Shown in pieces: positions 1 through 12,890 of a stretch of 64,000 nt of DNA (its first letter is position 1; each line of letters starts with the position of its first letter). The DNA is from Marisa cornuarietis (taxonomy: Eukaryota; Mollusca; Gastropoda; Architaenioglossa; Ampullariidae). The DNA lies in assembly GCA_004794655.1 (NCBI GenBank), contig SMMW01000046.1, positions 1,834,001-1,898,000 on the forward strand, written 5' to 3'. The notes beneath the pieces were generated by a model. That model did not search any database, was not told the DNA's origin, and worked only from the letters and a program-made list of their open reading frames with translations. The translations under genes were made by a program, and so were the position numbers.

Positions 1-691
1 CCTCAGCCTTCCATCTTGGCCCGTGTCCGTCTCCATCTCCTGTTTCCTTCAGCAAGTCGTCAGGTACAAGGGTGGAGGTGTGTAACGGGCTCTTTCTCAT
101 GACGTCATCCTCGGACCGCGGCCCCCACTCCACTATCAAGGCCGGTAATTTTGAAGCAGAGGTAACGCTACGGCAGGGTTAGCTTGGACCAGGGACCATA
201 GTTATGATGCGAGAGTAAGTGGTTTCTAAAGAGCAAAATGGAGAAATCAAAGAGAAACGTTTTATTTTAGTAACAATACGATGCTCAGACCCCGTTGAAA
301 CTACTTCATGTTTCTTTACCCGAGAGCAGGTACACTTCGTTCACAGATCCCTGGATGACTGTCTTGGGTATCTTGGGTAGTGTAAACTGTGAAGTGTAAA
401 GAGTAAAGTGGGAAGTGTAAAGTGTGAAGTGCCGTTTGACGGTGGCGAGAAGAGGTTCCCGGGGACCGACCAGGTCGGCAACCGAACTGCAAGCAAATTC
501 GTTTGCTTGTAATCCCTGTATGAAAGCATCTCCGGAACTGCAGTCACTCTCTTACGCATGAACAGCATATTATATTAATCAGCACAATTACAATCCCAAT
601 GTAATAATTGTAAAAGCTTTTAATCAATAACTAGTTTCAAATAAGAATTATTAGCTCACATTTATTTGCACAGTATAATTTATGTGCTGCG

Positions 692-742
<51 letters not shown>

Positions 743-993
743 AGGGCTAGTCGTAAAAAATAGAATAAACGTATTATTTCTTATTTGTTGCTTTTTTATA
801 CATTTTTGACAATTTGGGAAGCAAATCACCGTAAAATTTAAAAGGAGAGGGCGAAACTTTACTCTGCACATTTCTCTGTTTCTGCAAAGATTTATTCCTG
901 TAATAAAAATGTTCATTGTGCGACACTTGTCTGTGAATATTTATTTTAACGTATATCTTGCAACAGTGATAACTTTTACACTAATATCCTCCA
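1..993. other. Non-coding DNA with short tandem tracts
   Basis: No open frame here resembles a known protein and none has convincing coding structure. A short imperfect tandem tract of GTGAAGTGTAAA-like units lies at about 380-432, and a (TG)n microsatellite lies at 693-740. The rest is AT-rich, low-constraint-looking sequence that could be intronic or intergenic. Confidence 0.6.
693..740. repeat. (TG)n microsatellite
   Basis: About 24 uninterrupted TG dinucleotides are seen directly. Read on the minus strand they give a Thr-His repeat in a short chance frame, which should not be taken as a protein. Confidence 0.97.
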
Positions 994-1160
994 TCTGTGC
1001 CGCAACGGCTAGCGCCTGTCACCAATACAGCGAGGGTTAGCTGTCCTGGGTTCGGCTCTCGTCTCGGGCATGCCATTTTTCTCTGCATGTGGCATGTTTA
1101 CAGGGCTGGCTGCCTTGCTGTGAAATAGCCGTGGTCGATGGCTCGGCGTAAAACACCTAT
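994..1160 (+). mobile_element. tRNA-derived SINE, family A, copy 1
   Basis: The head shares the string TAGCGCCTGTCACCAATACA with the copy at 57666, followed by a box-B-like GGTTCGGCTCTC. The body includes the shared motif TTTACAGGGCTGG and ends in the family-specific CGGCGTAAAACACC. The box A region (CCGCAACGGCTAG) is degraded compared with the 57666 copy. SINEs of this kind are transcribed by RNA polymerase III from the internal A and B boxes and are copied by LINE machinery. No clean target duplication could be defined here, which suggests an older insertion. Confidence 0.8.
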
Positions 1161-4100
1161 TCCCCCCTCCCCCCACTATCCTACAACTTGTTTTTTGAAG
1201 TCAATGTTCTGATGCTGCAATAAACATCTTTCCCGCTACTTTCACATTCTGCATCTACAGCCTGGCAAAGATGTCGGAGATGACCCTATCAGCGGCTCCT
1301 TTGCTCGTTGACGATTTCACTGTTACTGACTTCCATGCCCACAATGTAATATTGGGATCACACTGATTAAACACGGGTCATTTATATGAAATCCTCACAC
1401 AAAATGTCGACAATACACTAATGAGTTTGTTGTCAGCACGAAGTTATCTCTTAGTACCGCCTGCAACCACAATTTTCGTCTTTCGAGTTCTTAAAAATTT
1501 ACCATCGGGAAAGCAGATAACACTAACTTTTCTTCTGCCTTTTTAAAAATGTATCGTTTGTGACAGTTTATAAGACATGAGTGGTGTTATATTCTCATCT
1601 CTTTTCGCTCGAATGACTCGGTCAAGGCAACGGAGTGGCTAACAGTCTTTAACAACCGACGAGTGTGTACTACGCATGCGCTGAATAATGGCCGAAATAA
1701 TCCGATAAAGGTCGATGTTATAAAATGCAATTACAAAGTTTTATGAGACTTGACAGCAACCATTTTTTCATAATGTCACAACAGCAGGAAGCGGAATATG
1801 GTGACTCGCGCTACTTGTTACCTTGTGGTTGCCGGTAAGTCTTAGCATGGGAGGCGCTTTGTTTGGATTTTCTTGGGCCTGGCCTGGAAGTAAGACTGTC
1901 TGAGGCTGGTCTTCTGTTTATAGAATAGGTTGTGCATTGCCGATACGTACTCTGCCTACGTAGGGACTGCTGCATTTTCATTACAATCGAAGCCAGAGAA
2001 ACTGTAAAATAAGCATGAGATAAAAAGTTTGTAGATGAGACATCCAACTCTTTCATATTATTTGCAAATCACTGTGCCTGTAAGAGTCTTAGTACTCACG
2101 CACACACGCACACACGTGCAGACGGAAGGAAAGAGGAGAAAGGAATAAGCAAACAAGGAAGAACAAAGAGAGGGGGGTTTCTCTATGGAACACAAGAGTC
2201 AAAAGGCAACATTGATGTCTCTCTGGGACATTTAGAACGAATGATGCAATACTGTAATCCTGTTGGACACCTTTCGTAAAAACTAATATGCATTGTTCCG
2301 AAAGTTTTTTTTTTTTTTTGATACTCTGAGGTGGACGGACAGAACGAATAAAGCAAAGGCAAAGTTAAAGCAGTTTCAAAATCCATGCGCACCAGGAGGA
2401 AGCCACCGGCTTGTAACAAAAACACATCCGCTGCTTTACCTCCTACAACAGATGGACAAGCTGTTGATTCGCAAGTTTGTCGGACTGAGATGCTGGTAGA
2501 CATACAGGCAGACCCAAGAGCCGACAGTAGACATGCGGACAGATAGACACTCGAGCCTAGCAGACAAACACGTGCATGGACAAGAGCAAGAAGCCAAGCA
2601 CACGGAATGCCACAGGCAGACATGAGAGCATTTGGGAAAGGACAAGGTACACATTGGGTTAAATACGCTACCTCGGGAGGTTGCACTTGTTTAAACACTA
2701 CATTCGTCTTCTTTCCTCCATCCTACACTGTTTGTTACCTTCAACTCAAAGAGGCAGGCTTGTTCGTGTACATAAGCTACTAGCAGAGATGTTCTTGTTT
2801 TTGTTTAAGACAGTTGTTGTGCAGATGCAGAGGAAGCCCATGTTACCGGAAGTGGACGCTGTGGTTTTTCTAACGGCTTCAACAGAACAACAGACCTTAC
2901 AATATGTGAGAGACTGGAGGAGGCTGATTTGATTATTACATGGCTGGGAATTATTTACTTCGTGGCGCTAGAAGAGAGTCCAGCCAGTTCTGCTCTCTTT
3001 TGCTGTCATACTTCATCCACGTCACGGTAATTGCGACAGGGGAGACTAACCACGGCATCGCTTCCTCTCCAAAAGTTCTTGACCGCACATCCGGAACACA
3101 GAGAACGAACGGGGAAAGACAGATTGTGCTAAATAATGTTTGATTTTTTTTTAGTATAATACTTTCATAAAAATGATAAACAACTTTTTACTAGTCTAAA
3201 AACTGTCATTGTGCATTTGCAGCGATACTCAGTGAGGCGTGAAACAAGATTTCATGCTCATTTATTACAAAGACTTTTGCCGGAAAAGGGCTCACAGAAT
3301 ACTCTTCTCTCTCGCTCTCTCTCTCTCTCCTTCTCTTTCCCTCTACCGGATCTCAACTCTCTCTCTCTCTCTCTGCCTTCTCTGTCGGCTTCTTTTTTAA
3401 ATCTTTAAATCTTTCCGCTCCCTTTCCTCTCTCCACACACACACACACAGCAGCTGCTACCGTCCAAGAGAGGCCTCTGCGTGCCTCTCGAATCAAAGCA
3501 GACTCACCCTCCCCGGCCCTCATTGGCCCTCAGTAAGTTGGCATGGCGTTGTGGCGCGGCATGCGAATGATGCTATTCAGCTTCCTTCGACGGAAGCTTC
3601 TGAGTTTGCTGCCCCTGCGTCGATCGGTCAAGGGACGAAACTCTAGGGATCTGTAATATTTTCTGACTTGACGAAGGCGCTCGATGTCAGAGAATATGTG
3701 CGTCAACAATGTGACAACTTCAGCGGGGGACAGAGAGCCATTCACAACAGAACTGTCGAGAACATTCCTCCTGTAGCTGCTGCTGTAGTTGCCGATTGAG
3801 GAAAGGGGGTTGAGTGGGTTCTTGAAAAAATATTAAAAACGAAAACAAAAAAGAGGACATTAATATCTTTGGCAATTTTAGCTTTAAAAGTAAATAGTAC
3901 AAGTTGGCGAAAGAGAAAAATACCTTTAAATTACATTCCCTTCTCCACGGCATGTCTTTCTTTGATTAAAAAAAACCACTTTACGAGCTACATGGCATAC
4001 ATAGACGTACTACTTTTTATCTGCAAAGGTCATAGTGATGATGAGAAACCATCACAGGAAAAAAAAAAGACAGAAGTACTGAGAAAATGGTGATTGCAGC

Positions 4101-6572
4101 AAGAAGAGGGTGTCATAGAGACTTCGGATGGGACGGATGTCGGCCATTAAAATTAAAAAATTCTGTTGATAAACTCACTCAACGCACTCTTGACTAGAAG
4201 TAGGGCAAACTTCAGGCTGACGACTGACGGGAGTGTTGGTAGACAACAGACTGAAGAGTGCGGGCCAACAGCTTGCAGACAAACTTGAATCAGATGAGAG
4301 TGGTTGCGAAGGGTGAGTAGATTGACGTCAGTAGTGTGAGTGGCTGTGTGAGTAGATGGACGTGCACCCAGGCCTGTTGAATGTTGGTGGACGGAGCTGA
4401 TGGATTTCAAGACGTACGGGGGTGGGGGGAGAGGGAGCAGCGCGTGCTGTTAACAGCATGGAGGGTTTTCAAAAGGAGCGAGCACGTCCGTGAGGGAGGA
4501 GAATGTAAGAGCGCAAGTGCCGGCGGCGATCGATATTAGAGTGGGGGTTGCATGATAATATGTCTGGGATGAACACTGACCTATTCAATCTTCTTTTAAG
4601 GAGGACCTGGCGCGATGGAAAAAGTCTTTCGCAACTTTTGAGGACTTTCATTCACTGCTGGCATAAGTCAGCCCTAACACCACTCTACCAGGACTACATA
4701 CTTTTTCTTTTTCTTCAAAAAGAATCTCGCAACATCATTTTAAAAACCACAGGAAGACTAAACAACAGCCATCGCGATGTGCTAAGTAGTCAGCGCTGGG
4801 TGTGTAGGGGTCGAGTAGGGGTTGGAGTGGCTGGTTTAAGGAAGTGAGTGGTTTAACATGAGGAAGGACGAGGAATGCTGTACTGGGAAGAAGATGCATT
4901 GAATGGTTGACACGTTCCCAGGAGCTGTCGACGCATTCAAGATATCTACCGGGATTATCCTTTCCATACAGTGACTTCTAGGGTTGGTAGACGCTGAACT
5001 AACTGCTGTGTTGGTACGCGGCGAGAACAGCAGCCATTTTCTGGCCCCTAATATCTCGTAAATAGGGAGTCAAACATCTCAAAACATTTCAAGACAAATG
5101 TTTGGAGCCCATACACAACGATGGGGTGGAGAGAAAGAAGGCTCTACACCCCTAGTTCTCAGCCTTCAATCATCCGTTATTTTCTTTTCTATCATCGCTT
5201 GTGTGTGCGCATGTCTGCGCGCATGCGCGTGGAAAGACGAGCTTTTCGTCGTTCGCTGAGTGCAGACAGCTGCAGGGCCGGAGACCAAGCACTTACGTTG
5301 GGCGAATTTTACGACCTCGAAACTTTCTTTCCGAAAACTTTCTCTTTTTTCCCTCCTCATCAATCACGAGCACACTAACGTGGCCATGTTGGAATGGCTG
5401 CCCTGAGCACACACTCCACCCACTGCATGGCAAATAGCGCTCACATGGCAAATATGCTTTGTAGTGCTCGATACGCTGTAAATAGGGATGTGATGCACTA
5501 TTAGTCGGAAACAAACCCAAACCCAAACGACTGGCTAAAGTTACCGTTTGATATAAAATTTCATGGCAGCTTCGAATAGTTTCTTTTGTTTGCATTCTTT
5601 TCTTTAAGTTTGATAATATCATTATGCTGACATTATTCTGTGTGGTGGAGACAAATTCAAAACAGTTTCTAAATCCAATAGATACAAACTTCATGATGAT
5701 TCCTAAGACCAGTTGGGACTACCGTGTCCAGACTCGTGACTAACAACTAACGTCTTTTGAGCAAAGGTAAGAGGAACGTCACTGACAGACGTGTTAGTCA
5801 GAAAACCCTGTGTACGTCACGTGGTCTTCACAAGTATTTCAGTCCTACTGACCTGATCATTAACTATCTAAACTAGAAAATCATCCAAAATACGGCACTA
5901 GGACGTCCAAAGCAAGACACTAACTAGCATATTCGAAATGATAATTAATACAGCTGAGTGAAACACCATTTTAGTGACAAACATCTGAGACAGTGGTTTG
6001 AGTGTTGGAGCTGATTGTCCAGGAGCATCTTACCAGTGAGCCGGCTCTGTGCACGTGTGACATCCAGCCATGCACATGGGCATGTCTAGTCACTTGAGTG
6101 GCTGGACAGTTTCTGGCACTATTGGAGACCATCAAGTCCCCCCCCCCCAATCGTTGTCTTCTGGTCAGATAGCGTCGAGACCTCAGAGACGGTCAACGTG
6201 CCCCCTCCCCCCCCCTTGATGGCTTGGGACAGGGTCCAGACATGACCCGGGTCACGCGATTGATTGTCTGGTGAGCTTTATTTTCTAATCACGAAAATGC
6301 ATGAAGGCGAAACCAGAGGTTCCAGGTTATCTTTCTACGTTTGGCACCGTATGTATGGGATGTGATGTAGCACCAGACTCTAATGGCAGGAGGATGATTG
6401 TTGTCGATGTTGTGCGATGTGCCACGGAGCGGAGATGGTCACAAGAGCTTGTCGCTAGATGATGAGACCAGCAGAGGTGGAGAGGAGGGACAGAGATGCT
6501 AAATGATTTTCTTGAAATGTGGAAAGTGATGGTATAAGCTACTGACCTACTTTATTAAAAAAGTTTTTTTTC
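1161..6572. other. Non-coding DNA, no recognisable gene
   Basis: I see no gene in this stretch. It holds CT-rich low-complexity sequence at about 3305-3375, an (AC)n run near 3434-3449, and poly-C runs near 6140 and 6205. The 171-codon minus frame at 2183-2698 has a cysteine- and serine-rich translation with no recognisable domain and overlaps open frames on the other strand. It is treated as chance. Confidence 0.55.
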
Positions 6573-6643
6573 TGTGACTTTGTGCCATGGCATTATTTCG
6601 TGTGACTTTGTGCCATGGCATTATTTCGTGTGACTTTGTGCCG
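6573..6643. repeat. 28-bp tandem repeat, 2.5 copies
   Basis: Two full 28-bp units (6573-6600 and 6601-6628) beginning TGTGACTTTGTGCCATGG are identical, and a third partial unit follows. The identity implies a recent duplication. Confidence 0.95.
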
Positions 6644-8689
6644 CCACCACAATTGTAAGTGATTTCAATTAACTACGAGGAGATACTGAAATAGAATGTA
6701 ATATCAAAGAATTTGAAAGAGACTTGCTGTAGCAAAGCGTAATTTCAAAGAGCCTCTGTTACAGGCCAAGTGAGAATATTTAGAAATGTTACATGTATAA
6801 AGATGTATGGGTGGCTGTTTTAGAAAGTTCAGCTAAATGCACGATATTGCGTGCATAACCCATTCTCTTTCTTTGGGCTTTTTCCTTTCTGATTTGTCTT
6901 ATTTCTCACTCACATTTCTGATTTTGCTTCGATCTTTCTCTCTCTCTTAAAACTTTTCCATTCTTTCTCTTATAATTTTTACTTTCTGTGATCGCTCCTT
7001 TTCTGTGCCTTCCCTAATTCTCCCTAACTTTTTTCTCTGTCTTATTTCTCTTTCTCTCTCGCCGATTACCTCCTCACCCCTCTGACACTCTTCCTGTCAT
7101 GCTTTCCTGTGCACTTTGCATTCAGATGAGGCTGTCATTGTTCGTGTTGCCGGCTAAATTAAAACTGTCCTGTTTGGTCAGCACCGGCTCCGGGACACCG
7201 GCCCATTCATGCTTCTTCCCCCTACTTTGTTTTTATTGACAAAAACGCAGCACCACCAGGGACCCTTATGGGCTTCCCAATGTTTCGCAGACTTTTGTCA
7301 TCTGTCGCTCATCTCTTCCGCCGCTGGCTTTCTCAAACACTAAGAAGTGAGCCCCATTGTCTTTATCCCCAACCTCCTCTTCCTCTCTCCCTCCGTCTTC
7401 TGTGTCTAAGGGAGATAACATTGTACCCTGCCTCGACTGCTTAATTCTAACTTCTTGTGTTCGACCTACACCGGCATAAGGCTCTGAAAGAGAGTACTAA
7501 TGGAAATTTAAATTTGTGTGTGTGTGTTTGCGAGGACTTACCCTCAAGTCGCTCGGCACATTTGTTATATGTTTTGTCATGATGCATGTCCTTTCGATGA
7601 TCCGTATGTATGGACAGTGTGTATTTTCAGTGTTCATGGATAGTGCTTATATTTTGTCATCCCACTAAGTGAAGGCCTTATTATGCTGTTCACAACTGTC
7701 TTGGGATATAAACCTGATGATGATGATATAATATTTATAAAGCTATGATTGATATAGTTATTTGCATTATATAATCACGTGTTTGGAGCTATATACACCT
7801 TCATGATGTAAACCATTATATATATATATATATCATCATTAATGCCTGTACAAAGTTTAGAAACTTCATGCCTGTCTGTCAAGTTACCGAGTTAAGTACA
7901 TGTTAGGACTACATCATGACAGCAAACACACCAAACTATGTTTATAGTTACATAAACCGACACAGACATATGTAAGTAAATTCAGCCCTACTCCAATTCC
8001 TGTAGGACTATTTCTGCCCGTGTAAGCAGAAGCACAAAAAAGTGCTCACGAGTAGTCACTGTAAGTACATGCAAGTTATTACCAGTAAACTATGAGGACC
8101 TGTGCTTGCAGGTACACAAAGGCAGCTGCAAGTGTTAATTAAGTAAACACGTGTAAACACATGTAAGGAAGTTCAAGTGTCAAGTTTACACGTGTAAAGA
8201 AGTGATGGACCACATGTAAGCGAGCTCTGAGAGGTCACAGGGGTCAGTGCCAGACAACTTGGGTTGGAGAGGAAATAAAGCTGCTTGGCGACAGGAGGAC
8301 GGCGACGGGGCGACAGGAGGATCTAGAATGTTCCCCGCCAGAAAAGGCAGACAATGGTTGGCAGCTCCTCCTTCTCGCAAGGGGCGTGTGATGTGTTGTT
8401 TGGTTCTGGTCTTAAAAAACAGAAAGGCGTTGGAAATCTGATTTCATCGCAAGTGCTTGGCAAACAGAAAGGCAATAGAGGGGCAATTTTTGCCCATATC
8501 TGTCCACACTGCACACAGAGGAGCACACACACCAGGCACTGCCCTCTACAGGGCGGATGTTTCGCAATTTGCAGGGGAGCTCACTCGCTGGAGTCTTTTG
8601 TACCCAGGCAATTAGAGGACGATCGAAAATAGAGAACCGAATTATATTCCAGTCCACAGATCCATCTTTATAACAACAATCACAAGGCT
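6644..8689. other. Non-coding DNA, no recognisable gene
   Basis: Pyrimidine-rich text at 6860-7080 and a short (TA)n at about 7820-7835 are visible. Around 7900-8200 short related motifs (GTAAACACGTGTAAAC, CATGTAAG) recur irregularly. They include a perfect 14-bp palindrome, TTTACACGTGTAAA, at 8185-8198 that contains an E-box core. No coding region is supported. Confidence 0.55.
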
Positions 8690-9360
8690 ACTTTTAATAA
8701 ATCAACCTTCTCTTACTATAGCCCATGTATTAGCAAATACAAATACAAATTCACAATTTGATGGTTACTGATTGATCCATGTTCTATGAGATACTCTTAA
8801 GCATATTATTTTGATAAATGCATGTTTTACAATATACTTTTGGTCGCGACCTATAAATCCATCTTTCACAATATTCCCTTGAATTTTTGTTTAAACTACA
8901 CACTTCTATAATATCCTTAGGTCGCTCTTGATAATTTTTTTGTAATATTCACCATAAAATTACGAGTAAATTGATGCTTTTGTAGTATACATACATACAG
9001 TTGCTTTAAATAACTTCATGTTTGATAATACGAAACACCCTCTTAATAAATCTATGGTTTATAAAAGTATGTTTTTCTACTGCTCGCCATGAATAAATTT
9101 TGATACTGTTTTTGTAATATGCATTTGATAGCTTTTGATAAAACCGTGTTTTGTATAAATACTCTCTTGATAAATCAAAGCTTCATAATATGAATGGAAT
9201 TCTTTCTAATAAATTTATGTTTTATATTATACTCTCATGTCTTTCTTGATAAATGATAAATCAGTGCTAATGTGCGTTTATGTGTATTGATGATTTGGTG
9301 TTTTACATTATACTCCTCGGTAGCTCTTCATAAATCAGTGCGTTATAGTAGACACTAAGG
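8690..9360. repeat. Ancient degenerate AT-rich tandem array
   Basis: Related segments recur at a spacing of very roughly 45-50 bp, of the form CTCTTGATAAATC followed by GTTTTATAATATACT. Examples lie near 8800, 8930, 9040, 9165, 9210, 9245 and 9330. The units have diverged through substitutions and indels, so the array must be old. The family and function are unknown. Confidence 0.6.
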
Positions 9361-9608
9361 TTTCTGTCCGCATATAACTGCTGCGGCACAAAGAACACCA
9401 AGAGACATAAATAATCATATTAGTTTACAAACACTGGCCGTGAATGATGCCCCTTTCTTCTCTCAGAAACGAAGTTCATTAAAAGTCTAACTCTGTACTA
9501 AATACAAACGGTTAGGACATCAAATTTCATTTGAAATTTTCTTAAATAGTTATAAGCAGGATTTGATGGAAGTTGAACAGTTACATTGAACGTATACATG
9601 CATACAGT

Positions 9609-9788
9609 AAAAAAAAAAGGTAAAGGGTAAAGGTCATCCCATAACCTTTTCAGGTCGTTGGGGGGGTGAGGTGATAGAGACCCCACCTTCCCCAACCCGC
9701 TATGGAGTCGGGTACCCATTCGGAAATTGAACCTTAGCGCTCTCGGTTCGGACGTCAGCGCTCTAACCACTCGGCCATCCGCTTCCCC
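9609..9788 (-). mobile_element. tRNA-derived SINE, family B, copy 1 (internally deleted)
   Basis: Read on the minus strand, the right end gives a tRNA-like head: GGATGGCCGAGTGGTTAGAG (box A TGGCCGAGTGG), then a GGTTCAATTTCCG-type box B. It closely matches the copy at 35949-36213 but lacks about 85 bp of the middle. A short near-perfect duplication (TGCATACAGT at 9599-9608 and TGCATACTGT at 9789-9798) flanks the element and fits a target-site duplication. The head resembles a class-II (Ser/Leu-like) tRNA. That part is inference from the box A sequence alone. Confidence 0.85.
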
Positions 9789-10555
9789 TGCATACTGTAT
9801 GAGTGTGCGTATGTATGTGTGTATGACTAGAAAGACAAGTGACTAAATGAGCGGAACGGTAAGTGAGTGAGAGTAAATATATGATAGAACATGTTTAAAG
9901 GATGAAGTTGGCATCTTCTGAAGTGCGAGTGAGATGTCTGGCGTAGAATGATCCCTACTCATTGCTGAAGACAAAAACAAAAATTACAGTTCAGGGTGGG
10001 GAAGAATAGCAGTCACCCAGTCAAATCAGTTTCTGACGCATCCCACGGTACACATTATCATGAACAGTAATAATTATAGCAACAATAATACTCAGAAAGA
10101 TATTGTCAGCTTAAGTCGAAGTTTAGAAATTTAAAAAAAAATGGTCTGCAAGCACAGCTTCTTGGAAACGATAGTTGTCAGACTTCATCATCGCTACAGC
10201 AGGACTTTAATTGGTGGAATCGCTGTCCCCAACCTGGTCGATCCTCACACAGCATGAAAAGAAGCGAGGTGGAGCCGGCTGGCCAGTTCTCACAACTTTG
10301 GCAAGTCAGGAAGCAGATGGGTATTAAATACCAGAAATGATCGACTGATATCTGACATCACGTTTCAACGATGCACCCTTTACTCCCCGAAATCGCACAA
10401 AAGGAACTGACATGCATACCCTCAAACTACCCCTACCCTCATACCTGCTTTATCTCTCTAGCTGTCTGCCACAAATCTTTAGTTTGGACCTTGTCTGACT
10501 CCTCCCTCTTTCAGATTCCCCTCTCCTCTTTTTTTTTTCTCTCTCTCTCTCTCAG

Positions 10556-10556
<1 letters not shown>

Positions 10557-10594
<38 letters not shown>

Positions 10595-10622
10595 CGTGTG
10601 TGTGTGTGTGCGTGCGTGTGTG
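10557..10622. repeat. (TG)n microsatellite with CGTG interruptions
   Basis: A pure TG run is followed by alternating CGTG and TG blocks. It is preceded by a (CT)n tract at about 10540-10553. Confidence 0.95.
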
Positions 10623-11565
10623 TCCTTGTCCGCGCCTTTGTACATGCCTCAGGGTATTTTACAGTCAAGAAATAGGAAGTCCAGGATGTTGGAGCATTGG
10701 TCTTCCCGAGTTGGTCCAGAACAATAGACTCGCTCACACGCGACCTCACATCCGGTGTGATGACACACAGGGCCGGGGATTAATACCTCATCAGGTCTCT
10801 TGATGAGCTGCAGGACTAATCACAAACGGGATGTCTGTCCAGGGTCATCGTCTTACAGTGTTATCTCCCCTCCGCACAGGTTTCGATAACAATAGACGCG
10901 GCGTCTTTAAGGATTTGATCCGCGATAAATTTAATTTAATCATCCATGCAGAAGGAAGAGACAACCTCGCCCCGCCGGCGGGCACATTAGCAAGAGGGTT
11001 ATCTTCGACCATCACGATGATGACAACGAGACAGTCGTGTGATGAAAAAACATGATTTTTAAATATCTTCTATGTACCTATATTCAAATTAAAATGATTA
11101 GTCACCCTTGAGGGACCAACAAAAAAATCACGAGCCATTTCCTATAAAACTCAGAACAATCAAGCAAGAGTCTGCATGTGTCTGAGAAGCAGAAAACTAA
11201 CAGAGAATAAACTTAAACAGTTAAGGAGGACAATTGTTTTATCCACACTTACGAAATTCTTTTAACAACTTCTATGCCGCACTAAGAAACGACACAGTTC
11301 TATAGTTATTAATAACAATAATACTCAAAAGGATAAGAATAATAATATTCTATTAGAATAAGAAAGGTTACAATTAATATTTTGTTTCACAGGAAAGCAG
11401 ACGGTGTAGGATGATATAAAAAAGTGAAAATGAGATAAAAAAAAGAGCAAGTACAAGAAATAACGAAATGGAAGGACACCAACAACAGTAGCCAGCAGTA
11501 GAGACCATCTCTTACATCTACTCTAACCCAGTCCCCTCCTTTTTCCTTTCATATTTTGGTCCATA

Positions 11566-11670
11566 CCCCCAACTTTATTCGAGGTGTCCATCGCACTCAA
11601 AAGCACCATCATCAACCCCCCAACTTTACTCCAGGCGTCCATCGCACTCAAAAGCACGATCATCATCATC
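11566..11670. repeat. 51-bp tandem duplication
   Basis: Two adjacent units share CCCCAACTTTA and a GTCCATCGCACTCAAAAGCA block, with the second copy offset by 51 bp. A few substitutions separate them. The following (ATC)n/(CAA)n tract extends the simple-sequence region. Confidence 0.9.
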
Positions 11671-12688
11671 AACAACAACAACAAACAACATGCGGCGCGT
11701 GTGTAGCGAAGCGAGAAGAGTTTAGCGGCGGTCAAGATTACTGGGCAGCTGTTGTCGTTCGCTCCACTTGACATCGCCGTGAGTCCTCGAGCAGGTCTAA
11801 GGTAAACTCCACGAACGAACCAGCGGACACGCGAACGATCACTCAGTCTTCAAGACGCTGGAGTTGTCTCCGCCTGACCGAGCAGCACGCACCTGTCTTT
11901 GTCTTCTTGCTGAGGCTGCAGCTTCGTTTCCTCTTACCTGCTAAGTAGTTTACGTACCTTTCACTTGCCTCATTTCGTGCCGATCCTTATATAGTTGACT
12001 AATTTAATAATTTATTTTAAGCTCATTATTGAACTTTACTGCTATAGCCTGACACACGAAGAAGGTAAACAAGCGAACCAATGAAGCAATTTGTTATTAA
12101 GCCAAGGCAGTTGAAGCCATGTTCTTACTTTTCAAGAAAAGTTGCAAACAGTGGTTTTCGGTGAGTAACCGCAGGCTGCAATATTAGAAAAAGATCTACA
12201 GCTGCATCTCATATCACATCTCTTAGTCACTTTCCAAGCTTTCCCTCAGTTCCGTGAAAGAACTTCATTGAGCTCGGCTGTTCTCGCCTCGATGTGGGGG
12301 TAGTGGCTGCTGCTTTTCTTCAGCCAGGCGTTTAGGCCACAGGGTGCGTCGTGCGTGTGCGCAGGTCATAAAATATAATTGCAGCAGAGTTAAAGGTAAG
12401 ATGACAGGGAGGTCTCGCTGACATCTCGTGCGAACGAGATAACCTCTACATAAATACGCTTGGCGGTTCTCGCTACGGAAACGACGATTTTATCTTGGCT
12501 GAAAGCGATTATTTCCACAAAGGCGTTTGCAAAAAGCCAAAGGCCGCACGATACGATCGTGTAAGAATTTCCTCACACAAACCCGACATCGTCCGGCCAT
12601 CATGCACCTTTCCTCACAAGGCCGTGTGCAGTTTACCTGAGGGGATGGTGGGGTACAACGGAGAGGAAGAGACCTCAAGCACCCAGAA

Positions 12689-12707
12689 GCAGCGCCCTCT
12701 GCCGGAG
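12689..12707 (-). promoter_or_regulatory. CTCF-like binding motif
   Basis: Read on the minus strand this is CTCCGGCAGAGGGCGCTGC. It fits the bilaterian CTCF core (CC-x-G-C/A-x-A-G-x-G-G-C-G-C-T) very well. The match is to a motif only, and binding cannot be shown from sequence. It lies in a locally GC-rich segment about 170 bp from the candidate exon at 12860. Confidence 0.4.
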
Positions 12708-12810
12708 CCAAAGTGTCAAGGCATCGCTCGACAAGTGTAATATCGTAGATCAGAAATATGTTTGGCGTGCACAGTAACTTATCCACCTGCAGATATGCTA
12801 TCTGTGTGCC

Positions 12811-12890
12811 ATCACTCACCTGAGAGAAATGTGCAGCTCTGTGAAGAGTTATCACTCACCTGAGGGGGAGGTGCAAGTCTGTGAAGGTCG
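12811..12890. repeat. 40-bp tandem duplication carrying splice-donor consensus
   Basis: Two 40-bp units start at 12811 and 12851 and share ATCACTCACCTGAG and TGTGAAG. On the minus strand each unit contains CTCAGGTGAGTGAT, a perfect animal 5' splice-site consensus. One arrangement would give two alternative donors 40 nt apart. Confidence 0.75.

Larger units (their letters stand above)
9799..12688. other. Non-coding DNA, no recognisable gene
   Basis: It contains a (TG)n and (CG)(TG)n microsatellite at 10557-10622 preceded by a CT tract, a 51-bp tandem duplication at 11566-11670, and (CAA)/(CAT)-rich text after it. No open frame here has a recognisable domain. The 118-codon frame at 10371-10727 runs through the microsatellite and is discounted. 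Confidence 0.55.

Noticed and set aside
2183..2698. 171-codon minus-strand frame
   Set aside because: The translation has no domain, odd Cys/Ser/Leu composition and overlapping frames on both strands.
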